Assembly: GCA_013042025.1 (NCBI GenBank)
Contig: JABDQY010000228.1
Coordinates: 1 to 8,159, forward strand
DNA: 8,159 bases
Reading direction: 5' to 3'
DNA from: Bacteroidia bacterium
GTDB lineage: Bacteria > Bacteroidota > Bacteroidia > NS11-12g > UBA9320
Shown: positions 1-7,838 of the stretch, in pieces
How the letters are laid out: each line of letters opens with the position of its first letter
How positions within the stretch are numbered: the stretch's first letter is position 1
Program-made: the position numbers and the translations under genes
Notes under the pieces: model-generated
What the model was told of the DNA's origin: nothing
The model's database searches: none
What the model saw: only the letters and a program-made list of their open reading frames with translations

Positions 1-1843
1 AATTGTCTTCATCTATTAACCAAATAAATGGCACTTTTCCTGTTTGATCATCTTGATTAAGTTTTAAAAAATCTTGCAATTGAACCAGATAGTCGTTCAC
101 CATAGATTCTGGTACCATAAACAATTCTTCAACTTTCTCTTTGTTCATAGCCTTGTAATCAGCATAGGTAAATGCTAAATCAAGAATGTTTTCTTTCTCA
201 TCTGCTTCCAAATAAGTGAAAGGATAGATAGGCCAGTCATTTTCTGCCTGGCTATTGTCTAATACATCAAATCTGCTTCCCCATTTTAAACCGATATTGG
301 GATCATACAATACATATGGGAAGTACCGACCTGCAGCTGCAGCATTAATTTTTAAGAAAGAAATAACTGGTTCATCATTTGGAGATGGGACCAAAATATG
401 CATAAGTGACGGAGCGATACTCTTCATCCCAGATCTAATTCCATTAAGCAACCCTTCAGGTCTATCTGTTGCACATTGAAGTGTATGAACATTTCGAAGT
501 GAAAGTGCATTTGCCACCAATTCTTGTCTAAAGCTAAGCGAAGCATCCTCCCAATCAACATTTGGGTCTGTTGGATTAACCGTTCTGTCTTTCAGAGCTA
601 CCACATTAATTGGTTTATTGGTAGACATCAATTTAGAAAACATCGACATCCCGTCTCCAAGAAGATCATTGCTTCGAGTAAAGAAAACTACAGGAGGGAA
701 AATATTCAATTCTTCCTCATCTAACTTAAACCATTTGAAATGATCAAAATAGTCGTCATGAATTTCTACTTCATATTTACCTTCCAGCTCTAAATCAGCT
801 TTTCGCATATTTATTAATACTGAAGTAAATGAAGTTATGTTTTTATCAAAAAGATGCTGAACTTTTTGAAATGCTTCTGATAGCTCTACAAAAGATACCG
901 CACTGGAAGCAAATATTTTTTTCCAATGGTATTCCTTATTTAAACTTTTATTGATAAGGATATGAGCTATGTTCTCTTTTTGCTCTAACGCCTCATCTAA
1001 TTTCTTAATAATATTTTGTATTCTAATTATTCTCTTCTCTTCAATGTTTTCACTACCATGTTTTGGTTGCATATCTTGCACCTTGGTTAATGCAATCATA
1101 TCAGATGCAAATTCAAAGCCTTTTTCTGGCTCTTCCTTTCCAGATTTCTCTGCATTGAGATTAAGTAAATCATCTAAACTATCTCTTTTCTCTTTGATTC
1201 TGGTTTTAAACTTGTTTCTATTCCATTCAATTTGTTCAAGTTTTTGCCTTATCAGTAATAAGGGTGTTTCATGATGAAATCTCAGAATATGTCCTTTATT
1301 TGGAAGTGCTTTTGCAAACTGATTAACATCAGCCTGAAAACGTTCGCCTTCCTCATCGTGAACTTCAAGCTCAAGCAATTTCTTTATTGCAATGTCTTTG
1401 GCTTTTTTAAACTCTACTTCACTTTCAATTAAACTCTCTTTGAAATATTGACTCAACTTTGGTAAAAAGCGATTTAGAACTTTACCTTCTCCATCTTTAA
1501 AGACTCCATCAAACGTTTTTTGCACTAATTTCTCTAAAGATTGACTTGTACTTGATTCTTGAGCCAAATAAAATGGATATTCTGTTTCCCAATTACCGTG
1601 TTGTAAATAGGGTGCAATTAATGCCGGTACAAAAATCCCGTTTTTACCTTCTGGTTTATCTCCAGTTCTATAAAAATGTCTAAGGCGTTTCCAAAAAGCT
1701 TTTCCTTCAGCATCAGTTGGGATGTCTTCAGGAACTATTCGAAATGGCTTTAATTCTTGTTCGTTTTGAATTGGTGTCTTAACAACTTCTTCTTGAAGTG
1801 CACCTTCTTTTAAAAAATCGCTATATGATATTGATTTGGCCAT
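1..1843 (-). CDS. Large PFOR-like protein, third gene of the korAB operon (3' end outside window)
   Basis: An open frame of 614 codons reads from an ATG at 1843 to the left edge without a stop, so the C-terminus is missing. It starts MAKSISYSDFLKEG, with no signal peptide or membrane segment, so it should be cytoplasmic. Residues about 30-80 form a compact region including RLRHFYRTGDKPEGK (53-67) and GIFVPALIAPYLQ. Residues about 130-310 are rich in Lys, Glu and Leu and look helical or coiled-coil. From about 380 the text (PPVVFFTRSNDLLGDGMSMF, then PINVVALKDR, and later FDVLDNSQAENDWP near 528) recalls, from memory, the C-terminal part of very large pyruvate:ferredoxin-oxidoreductase-like proteins. 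GDG is at 396-398, but the Asn-containing second half of a thiamine-diphosphate motif is not convincing. I see only one cysteine (about 457), so the visible part cannot bind a [4Fe-4S] cluster alone. It starts 5 bp after korB, which implies cotranscription and a role as an extra or accessory subunit. The reading frame is secure; the function is inference. Confidence 0.85.
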   Translation of the reverse strand, partial: MAKSISYSDFLKEGALQEEVVKTPIQNEQELKPFRIVPEDIPTDAEGKAFWKRLRHFYRTGDKPEGKNGIFVPALIAPYLQHGNWETEYPFYLAQESSTSQSLEKLVQKTFDGVFKDGEGKVLNRFLPKLSQYFKESLIESEVEFKKAKDIAIKKLLELEVHDEEGERFQADVNQFAKALPNKGHILRFHHETPLLLIRQKLEQIEWNRNKFKTRIKEKRDSLDDLLNLNAEKSGKEEPEKGFEFASDMIALTKVQDMQPKHGSENIEEKRIIRIQNIIKKLDEALEQKENIAHILINKSLNKEYHWKKIFASSAVSFVELSEAFQKVQHLFDKNITSFTSVLINMRKADLELEGKYEVEIHDDYFDHFKWFKLDEEELNIFPPVVFFTRSNDLLGDGMSMFSKLMSTNKPINVVALKDRTVNPTDPNVDWEDASLSFRQELVANALSLRNVHTLQCATDRPEGLLNGIRSGMKSIAPSLMHILVPSPNDEPVISFLKINAAAAGRYFPYVLYDPNIGLKWGSRFDVLDNSQAENDWPIYPFTYLEADEKENILDLAFTYADYKAMNKEKVEELFMVPESMVNDYLVQLQDFLKLNQDDQTGKVPFIWLIDEDN

Positions 1844-1848
1844 AATTC

Positions 1849-2808
1849 TTAAATAGCGTATTTATCTAACTGCTCATTTAAACCATCAAGACGTTGATTT
1901 ACTGGCATATTTAAGTTATGGGCTCCGTATTTATCATAACGGACAGCATCCTCATTTTGATAAAACAGTCCTATTGGCAATGACCCGTCTTCCAACTCAA
2001 CAAACTCTCTAGCTTTATCAATATCTGATGGATTGTGCTCGATAACCTGTTCGAATGATTTCCTTACCTGATCATCTAATTCTATTCCATTGCTGTGATC
2101 TAATAACGTCAGCGATTTAGGTTCGCTGGCACAACTTGTAAAACCATCTTTCATCCATATTGGGCAACGTTGTAATATTCGCACGAAAGAAAGCCCTTGG
2201 TGTTCATGGGCTTTTTTAATTGTAGAATACAAATGTGCCGGATGCCAATCTGCAGTTTGAGCAACAAAAGACACATTGGTAAATCCTAACGTACTTTGAA
2301 TAGGATTAATTGGTGGAAGAAACGAACCTTCTGGATGCGTATTACTATGAGTTCCAACAGGACTAGTTGGTGATGTTTGTTTTTTGGTAAGACCATAAAT
2401 CTCATTATCAAATAAGAGAACAACCATATTTACATTATATCGAATCGCATGAATCCAATGTCCGGCTCCTATGGAGCAACAGTCCCCATCTCCAGTTATA
2501 ACAAATACATCTAAATCCGGACGTCTAAATTTAACTCCTTCAGCTACAGGTAATGCTCTACCATGTAGCCCATGAAATCCATAGGTTTTCATGTAATGGG
2601 GAAATCGACTACTACAACCAATGCCCGATACAAAAACTGTTTTTTCTGGTGGCAATTGTTCTTCCCTGCATAACTTTTGCACTGAAGCAAGAATTGCATG
2701 TGCTCCACAACCAGGGCACCATCGTGCCGTGCTACTGCCGTAATCTCCTATACTATAATAAACTTCCGGTAATTCAAGTTCCGTAAGATCTGCTTTAATT
2801 CCAATCAT
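1849..2808 (-). CDS. korB: 2-oxoacid:ferredoxin oxidoreductase beta subunit (KorB type)
   Basis: This 319-residue protein is the thiamine-diphosphate-binding, iron-sulfur beta subunit that, with KorA, oxidatively decarboxylates a 2-oxoacid and CoA to an acyl-CoA and CO2 while reducing ferredoxin. Visible signatures are WCPGCG (30-35), giving cluster ligands Cys31 and Cys34; SGIGCS (61-66), giving Cys65; and QRCP (213-216), giving Cys215 as a likely fourth ligand. The thiamine-diphosphate/Mg motif is GDGD (106-109) with Asn135 in LLFDNEIYGLT, followed by the substrate-loop-like KKQTSPTSP. The length is normal for stand-alone beta subunits. The ATG at 2808 overlaps the korA TGA as ATGA and has AGAAGAG five bases upstream, so translational coupling is likely. 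2-oxoglutarate is the most probable substrate by family, but pyruvate or branched-chain 2-oxoacids cannot be excluded by sequence reading. The TAA stop lies 5 bp before the next gene. Confidence 0.95.
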   Translation of the reverse strand: MIGIKADLTELELPEVYYSIGDYGSSTARWCPGCGAHAILASVQKLCREEQLPPEKTVFVSGIGCSSRFPHYMKTYGFHGLHGRALPVAEGVKFRRPDLDVFVITGDGDCCSIGAGHWIHAIRYNVNMVVLLFDNEIYGLTKKQTSPTSPVGTHSNTHPEGSFLPPINPIQSTLGFTNVSFVAQTADWHPAHLYSTIKKAHEHQGLSFVRILQRCPIWMKDGFTSCASEPKSLTLLDHSNGIELDDQVRKSFEQVIEHNPSDIDKAREFVELEDGSLPIGLFYQNEDAVRYDKYGAHNLNMPVNQRLDGLNEQLDKYAI

Positions 2809-4718
2809 GAATTCTCTTCTTTTTGTTTGTTATACAATTTGAATGTTCTTTCTATCATTCTAAAAATTCTCATAGGGCTCATAGGTTGCCCAAATACATT
2901 ACTGTATGAATCAATATCTATTAGTGTAACTGCTCTCAGATAAAAAGCAAGCTGTGAATGTCGTCTATTTTCTTCTGTGATTAAAGGTCTTCCAACTACA
3001 TCACTGTAGTTAATTTCTACTGCTACCACTTTTTTAAACTTCTGCATTATCTCTTTAATTCCAGGTTCAAGTGGACTTAAAAAGTGTAAATGAAGATTAC
3101 TTACATTATATCCAGCAGCTCTAGCCTTTTCTACAGCCTCCTCAATTGCTCCTTTAGTTGAACCCCAGCCAATTAGAAGAAGATCTCCTTCTTCATCACC
3201 ATTTACTTTAGGAACTTTAAGACTTTGTTGAAGTGCTGCTATCTTTCTACTTCTATGTTCAGCAGAACGTTGGTTAATGGCAGGGTCGTATGCCACATGA
3301 CTTTCCTCGTCGTGAGCTAGACCTGTTAATGTATACATACCGTCTTTCATGCCAGGAATAGGACGTTGACTAAGTCCTGTATCATCGCTCCAATCGTATG
3401 ACCGCACTCCTTCTTTCCAAGGACTTTGATCTATTGGGAGTGCAAACCATTCTTCGTTAATCTTTGGTCTAGGGAAAGGTGAAACTCCGGTTGCTAAATT
3501 GGCATCAGAAAGAACAAAAACTGGTGTTCTGAATGACTCAGCTAGTTTTCGTGCTAAAATTACAAAGTGGAAACATTCTTCAATACTACTTGGAGCAAGA
3601 ATAACTTTTGGAGCATCACCTGGGTCTCCATAAAGCACCGCAAGTAAATCCCCTTGTTCTACCTTAGTTGGAAGTCCTGTACTTGGACCGCCTCGCTGAA
3701 CATCCACAATAACCAGTGGAACCTCGGCCATAACGGCTAATCCAATAAATTCTGTTTTTAAGGCAATCCCAGGGCCAGAAGTTATAGTTACAGCCGTCTT
3801 ACCTGAATAACTGCTTCCAATTGCAAAACCAATTGCAGCAATCTCATCTTCTGCTTGATGAACAATTCCCCCAACACTATGTATTGCTTCAGCCAAATGA
3901 TGAGAAGCAGATGTTGCAGGTGTAATTGGATACATGGAACAGACATCAATACCTGCTGCCATAACACCAAAACTTATTGCCTCATTCCCGTTCATCACCA
4001 CCATTTCTTCATCCGTTTCCATCGCTGGAATTTCAAAATGCAAATCTAGATTTGCCTGAGCCCATTGGTAACCAGCTCTAAATAATTCTACGTTTGGTAA
4101 GATTACCTTGTCTCCTTTCTTTTTGAAAATTCTATGAATCTGATTCTCTGCTTTTTCTTTATCTCGTGAATAAATGAATGATAGCATTCCTAAGACCCAC
4201 ATATTCTTTCCTTTTCGAGCATCTCGAACTACCTTAAGGCATTCTTCCTCCATGGGTATTTCAATTACATCCGCACCAATTTCTTTGAAATGAGTTAACG
4301 CTTCATGATACTCATTTCGAATCTTTTCAGTAGGATCGTTTGCCCATTTATTTTCAATTATTAAAACTGTGCCGGGCTTATAGGCTCTTTGAGTAACTCT
4401 ACCAAACAACACTTGCTCATTAAAAGCAACAACCAATTGAGCGTGATCACCCATATTGGTTACTTTTTTACTGCCTATACGTACTCGTATACCCGAAGCT
4501 CCAGCTCTTGATCTTGCAGGAGGTTGAATTTCCGCTGGAATTATTTCTACGGTCCAAACCCCATTCCCCATTTTAGCTGATATTGCTCCAAGACTCTGTC
4601 CGCACTTTTGTGCTCCTTCACCTGAGTCACTAACTATTTCTACAATAGCTTCGCTTATTTTAATAGGTTTTCTAGTTGAGTTTTTAGGGGTTGCTTCTAC
4701 ATTAGTGGCTGTCTCCAT
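2805..4718 (-). CDS. korA: 2-oxoacid:ferredoxin oxidoreductase, fused gamma-alpha subunit (KorA type)
   Basis: The protein has 637 residues from the ATG at 4718. An in-frame TTG at 4745 would add nine residues (MLGILNLFI), but ATG is preferred because the added peptide is hydrophobic and unlike the family. Residues about 20-225 form a gamma domain (SDSGEGAQKCG near 30-40; PAEIQPPARSRAGASG near 61-76). The alpha domain begins near 240 and carries YPITPATSA (263-271), SGPGIALK (314-321) and QRGGPSTGLPTK (341-352), the hallmark 2-oxoacid and pyrimidine-side motifs. The domain II-like segment lies around 510-600 (LLLIGWGST, VAVEINYSD). Fused gamma-alpha chains of about 600-640 residues are the usual KorA form in many bacteria. 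It pairs with KorB, whose start overlaps its stop by ATGA. Phased TAGGG repeats begin 31 bases ahead of the ATG. The gene is first in the visible operon, because an intrinsic terminator separates it from the next minus-strand gene. Confidence 0.94.
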   Translation of the reverse strand: METATNVEATPKNSTRKPIKISEAIVEIVSDSGEGAQKCGQSLGAISAKMGNGVWTVEIIPAEIQPPARSRAGASGIRVRIGSKKVTNMGDHAQLVVAFNEQVLFGRVTQRAYKPGTVLIIENKWANDPTEKIRNEYHEALTHFKEIGADVIEIPMEEECLKVVRDARKGKNMWVLGMLSFIYSRDKEKAENQIHRIFKKKGDKVILPNVELFRAGYQWAQANLDLHFEIPAMETDEEMVVMNGNEAISFGVMAAGIDVCSMYPITPATSASHHLAEAIHSVGGIVHQAEDEIAAIGFAIGSSYSGKTAVTITSGPGIALKTEFIGLAVMAEVPLVIVDVQRGGPSTGLPTKVEQGDLLAVLYGDPGDAPKVILAPSSIEECFHFVILARKLAESFRTPVFVLSDANLATGVSPFPRPKINEEWFALPIDQSPWKEGVRSYDWSDDTGLSQRPIPGMKDGMYTLTGLAHDEESHVAYDPAINQRSAEHRSRKIAALQQSLKVPKVNGDEEGDLLLIGWGSTKGAIEEAVEKARAAGYNVSNLHLHFLSPLEPGIKEIMQKFKKVVAVEINYSDVVGRPLITEENRRHSQLAFYLRAVTLIDIDSYSNVFGQPMSPMRIFRMIERTFKLYNKQKEENS

Positions 4719-4749
4719 TATAAATAAATTTAAGATACCCAACAAAGTT

Positions 4750-4781
4750 TAACCCTATGTCCCTACATCCCTATGACCCTA
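4750..4781. repeat. Four tandem TAGGGNNN octamers ahead of korA
   Basis: On the plus strand CCCTA occurs at 4753, 4761, 4769 and 4777, exactly 8 bp apart, with varying three-base linkers (taa, tgt, cat, tga). On the transcribed minus strand this reads TAGGGTCA, TAGGGATG, TAGGGACA, TAGGGTTA toward korA. The block ends 31 bases before the korA ATG, so it lies in the promoter or 5' leader. The conserved core with free linkers looks more like phased binding sites than simple slippage, but no known binding factor is recognised. Confidence 0.8.
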
Positions 4782-4807
4782 ATCATTTTTTTTGCTGATA
4801 TAAGAAT

Positions 4808-4901
4808 CTTATTAAAAAGACAGAATAACCCGCATCTAGTTAAAACTATTTAATAGAAATAAATGAGAGTATCCCACTTGCTGTTTTGTCTTTTTAACAA
4901 G
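4808..4901. repeat. 18-bp inverted repeat with 58-bp spacer upstream of korA
   Basis: The arm at 4808-4825 (CTTATTAAAAAGACAGAA) is matched at 16 of 18 positions by the reverse complement of 4884-4901 (CTTGTTAAAAAGACAAAA). The arms flank a 58-bp AT-rich spacer. The element sits between the upstream gene's terminator and the TAGGG repeat block, so it may belong to the korA promoter region. Part of the match is a run of A, which makes it weaker than the length suggests. Confidence 0.55.
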
Positions 4902-4961
4902 AATAACTAGACCGCTGAAGTAATTACACCGTATCATCTATGAAAACCAACCTCCATTTAA

Positions 4962-4992
4962 TAAAAAAAGCCCGAGGTTAAACCTCGAGCTT
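4962..4992 (-). terminator. Intrinsic terminator of the T9SS cargo gene
   Basis: Read on the minus strand, AGCTCGAGGTT (4991-4981) pairs with AACCTCGGGCT (4979-4969) with a single G-T wobble. The hairpin is followed at once by a run of seven T (4969-4963). It lies about 36 bp past the stop of the 846-codon gene and separates it from korA. In the plus direction it has a shorter T run (4 T), so weak bidirectional action is possible. Confidence 0.9.
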
Positions 4993-5027
4993 TTAAAATT
5001 ATTTTGGTGTTATCTTTTAATTATCAA

Positions 5028-7568
5028 CTATTGTACTTGCAGCACTATAGTTTTAACAGAATAATCTCCTCTTATTCTTAGAGAATAAATCCCAGGTTGT
5101 AACCCTTCAGTACTTGCTTTAAGCTTACTAACTCCGGTCCATTTTTCTAAGACAGAACCTCTCATATCCATTAATTCAATACTTAACTCTTCGTAGATAT
5201 TTCCAGCTCTAACTACAAAATATTCTCTTGCAGGATTAGGATACACACTCACATCAAGCTCAGAAATTACATTAACCTTAACAACATCAGAGTAATCAAA
5301 TTGACCATCATAATCGATTTGTTTCACACGATATAAAACGTTTCCAACTGATTTTAAACTATAATCCATAAACTGGTAATCGATTGAACTTGTAGAGTTT
5401 CCTGATCCATCAACTTCACCAACTTTTATAAATTCATCCTCACCTGTAACCAAACGTTCGATCTCAAATCGTTCGTTGTTTATTTCTGTTGCCGTAGTCC
5501 AATTGACACGAACATTATTTACATCCATAAGAGTAGCACTAACTCTTGTAAATTCTACTGGTACTGCACCCGCCCAAGCATATCTGTAAAATGCTGGTGA
5601 CTCGTCTCTTAAATTTGCAGCATCAAATACTGAATAGTAAAGTGTTGCTTCTTCACAGCAGTAAATTTTAAATGAAAGAAGCGTGTTATCAAAACTTGTA
5701 ATGGTATATGGGTTAGAAGCAGAAGGAGGGTTAACTCCGTCATCTCCTTTGGTAATTTGCGTTCCATTGTACCAAACTTCATTACTATCATTTGAAGGTA
5801 AAGATGTAATTTCAATTTTTGAAAGTGTAAACGGAGTTCCATCTTCATTGTCTTCTCCTCTTAAATTCGACGATGAAATAACAGACGCATCGTATCCCGC
5901 GATGATTTCCTGGCCATCGATAGGTTTAAGTATATTGTGATTATATGAAATAGCATCAGGTCGTTTGTTAATACCAAAATTAGCGTTACCAACATGCGAA
6001 CCATTAACTGTAATTACCGTTAGTTCACCATTTGGAGTTCCATCACTTCCAGTTCCAGAACCAAGTTTTTCAGCTGTAAATGCCCAATTGGTAGGCAAGT
6101 CCGAAGAATTTCCAGTGCTTCCAATATTCGGTTCAGAAGTTTTAATAAGAACTGAATAGGTACCATTTGGACCACAACTAAACTCGTACGTTCCGTCAGG
6201 TGCAACCGTTGCATTTTCGATTACTTCTCCAGAGTTATTGACAAGTACTGCGTAGATTTGATTACCATCTGCGGAATTAAAGCCAGTGCCATTTACGGTA
6301 TTATCAACAAATCCATTATTGTCATTAAATAAATTTCCTGAAATGCGATGTCCCACATTTATTTCAGCAGTATCATATTTTGTACATCCCGTTCTAGGAG
6401 AATAAGCATAAACAACCTGGAAAGAACCATCTGCATTACTTGCTATTGTAACATCGCCTGATGAAGTATTTATTGAAGCACCAGTTGCTGTCCCAATAGC
6501 TGTAAGACTATACGTACCACCATCTGTTGAAGGAGGTCCACTTTTCGAAGGAGAATACACTCCACCACCAGAACAAATCGGCTCAGGATAGCTTATTTTA
6601 GCTACTCCAAGATTTAACTCCAATTGTATCGGAGCTATCATGTCTTTTAAATCAGCTGTTGGACTATTGGATGATTTTGACTTTATAAAAACTGACTCAA
6701 AAGCAAGGCCAGTACAAGCCGTACTTGAAGTAAGAGAACTATCAACGAGATCTGTAATATTAACTGCTATTTCTACAAATTGTTTGTTCGTATAAGTTGT
6801 CGAACCAAATCCAGAATAAGGCACGTTAATAGAACTTGAATTTGAAGATCCAAATGCATTTCCTGAAGCAATCGTGAATCCTACCCAGTCATATCCACAA
6901 CTGGAACCCGAAGATGACGCCCATTTATAGAAGTAAATACTATCTACCAAGCCACCGTTCGAATACTCAACAGTTATCAGAAGATCTCCAACTGTTCGTC
7001 CACAATCTGTTCCTGTTGTACTAAACGATCCATTTGAGGAACTAGTAGGAGCATTAGTAGTTATAGCCTTTTGATAAAACTCAAAATCGAGATAACCTGT
7101 ACCATTAGTTGAGGATCGATCTGAAGCCATCACAGCCCACAAGTCGCCAGTTGCAGTGTCATTAGAAAAGTGTAAATTGGCATTATTCATTTCTACCTTA
7201 TCTAAAGCAGAACCCAATTTCCATGACCACGATGTTGGATTATCATTTGCTTTATTGCCACCATCAAACACATCATCTGTACCTGAACCAGGAGTGTCGA
7301 ATAAATCTCTAAAGTGATAGGTTAAGGGTACGTTCTTGGTGTTGCCATTTATATTGAAAACACTACCACTGTCTATACCGTTTGTTTGTGATCCTTTCGT
7401 CCAATCGCCATACGAAGAACTTTGCCGTTCGACATAACCATCTATGTTAAAGGGAAGATTAATTGACTCCAGTACCGGAGTTTGAGATTGTCCAAAAGTT
7501 AATTTTGGCACCGCAGCTAACATGAGGGCAATACCAATACATGTCAACCTAGATTTTAAGTTGTTCAT
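5028..7568 (-). CDS. Secreted multidomain surface protein with T9SS type A sorting domain
   Basis: The 846-residue protein begins with a signal peptide (Arg/Lys start, hydrophobic IGIALMLAAV, likely cleavage after FG at residue 26), so it enters the periplasm by Sec. The final 70 or so residues from VSVYPNPA (773-780) through GLQPGIYSLRI and a Lys-Thr-Ile-Val end match the T9SS type A sorting domain, implying export across the outer membrane with removal or anchoring of the tail. Between these, residues about 30-320 are Ser/Thr/Gly/Asn-rich, with GDLWAVMASDRSSTNGTGYL (141-160) and GDLLITVEYSNGG (194-206), resembling a beta-sandwich region found in bacterial surface proteins. Residues about 408-535 (HRISGNLFNDNNGF onward) resemble an SdrD-B-like module. 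Residues 668-765 (PVEFTRVSATL, VNWTTATEINNERFEIER) form the fibronectin-like segment that often precedes the sorting tail. No catalytic motif is visible, so an adhesin or matrix role is more likely than an enzyme. It is a single-gene unit with its own terminator. Confidence 0.92.
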   Translation of the reverse strand: MNNLKSRLTCIGIALMLAAVPKLTFGQSQTPVLESINLPFNIDGYVERQSSSYGDWTKGSQTNGIDSGSVFNINGNTKNVPLTYHFRDLFDTPGSGTDDVFDGGNKANDNPTSWSWKLGSALDKVEMNNANLHFSNDTATGDLWAVMASDRSSTNGTGYLDFEFYQKAITTNAPTSSSNGSFSTTGTDCGRTVGDLLITVEYSNGGLVDSIYFYKWASSSGSSCGYDWVGFTIASGNAFGSSNSSSINVPYSGFGSTTYTNKQFVEIAVNITDLVDSSLTSSTACTGLAFESVFIKSKSSNSPTADLKDMIAPIQLELNLGVAKISYPEPICSGGGVYSPSKSGPPSTDGGTYSLTAIGTATGASINTSSGDVTIASNADGSFQVVYAYSPRTGCTKYDTAEINVGHRISGNLFNDNNGFVDNTVNGTGFNSADGNQIYAVLVNNSGEVIENATVAPDGTYEFSCGPNGTYSVLIKTSEPNIGSTGNSSDLPTNWAFTAEKLGSGTGSDGTPNGELTVITVNGSHVGNANFGINKRPDAISYNHNILKPIDGQEIIAGYDASVISSSNLRGEDNEDGTPFTLSKIEITSLPSNDSNEVWYNGTQITKGDDGVNPPSASNPYTITSFDNTLLSFKIYCCEEATLYYSVFDAANLRDESPAFYRYAWAGAVPVEFTRVSATLMDVNNVRVNWTTATEINNERFEIERLVTGEDEFIKVGEVDGSGNSTSSIDYQFMDYSLKSVGNVLYRVKQIDYDGQFDYSDVVKVNVISELDVSVYPNPAREYFVVRAGNIYEELSIELMDMRGSVLEKWTGVSKLKASTEGLQPGIYSLRIRGDYSVKTIVLQVQ

Positions 7569-7606
7569 TCGTTCTATAATTAAGGGTTATTATAAGGTTA
7601 TACTAA

Positions 7607-7632
7607 ACATACTTACCCCTTTCAAGGTATGT
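7607..7632 (-). promoter_or_regulatory. Possible hairpin in the leader of the T9SS cargo gene
   Basis: ACATAC (7607-7612) pairs with GTATGT (7627-7632), and CCTT/AAGG inside it (7618-7627) can form an alternative short stem. It lies about 40-65 bases upstream of the ATG at 7568, so it would be in the mRNA leader if transcription begins further upstream. There is no T run, so it is not an intrinsic terminator. Confidence 0.3.
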
Positions 7633-7640
7633 ATTATATG

Positions 7641-7671
7641 CAAATCAACAGATTATCCACATCTAAACCAA
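7641..7671 (-). promoter_or_regulatory. Candidate Bacteroidota-type promoter for the T9SS cargo gene
   Basis: On the minus strand a TTG (7671-7669) lies 20 bases ahead of TTGATTTG (7648-7641), one mismatch from the TAnnTTTG -7 element known for this phylum, with spacing in the accepted range. This would give a leader of roughly 65-70 bases. The motifs are short and the match imperfect, so this is only a suggestion. Confidence 0.22.
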
Positions 7672-7838
7672 GAAAATCTATAAAATTGTACACTATATGA
7701 CAATTTCTAGACCTTAAAACACATTTTTTTAAGCAAACAACTTCACCACACAAATTACATTAACCCTTAATGGGTATGTGGAGTAGTAATTATTCTTAAA
7801 TAGGAATTTTACCTTAGATAACGTCCATATTTGAAGTA

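Larger units (their letters stand above)
7579..7771. repeat. 11-bp perfect inverted repeat in the divergent spacer
   Basis: ATTAAGGGTTA at 7579-7589 is the exact reverse complement of TAACCCTTAAT at 7761-7771. One copy lies 10 bp upstream of the T9SS protein's start and the other about 70 bp upstream of the DUF3820 gene, so they bracket the divergent spacer symmetrically. A paired operator is possible; chance is also possible in AT-rich DNA. No other gene is seen in this 270-bp spacer. Confidence 0.45.

Noticed and set aside
969..1274. Plus-strand frame of 101 codons, hydrophobic and Ser/Leu/Phe-rich.
   Set aside because: It is the complement of the Lys/Glu-rich coiled-coil part of the minus-strand third gene, which has a long open frame and family-like sequence.
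4719..4745. TTG start for korA at 4745, adding nine residues.
   Set aside because: The added peptide is hydrophobic and unlike the family; the ATG at 4718 gives a normal-length protein.
4750..4781. CRISPR or telomere-like repeat.
   Set aside because: Units are 8 bp with no spacers, far too short for CRISPR; four copies inside a chromosome are not a telomere.
5609..6214. Several 60-85 codon frames on both strands inside the T9SS protein gene.
   Set aside because: All overlap a well-supported coding region, lack recognisable domains and have no start signals.
7653..7661. Perfect DnaA-box sequence TTATCCACA, with two poorer look-alikes near 7741 and 7778.
   Set aside because: A single good box without a clustered array, a dnaA or dnaN gene, or an unwinding element is not an origin; chance is reasonable in AT-rich DNA.
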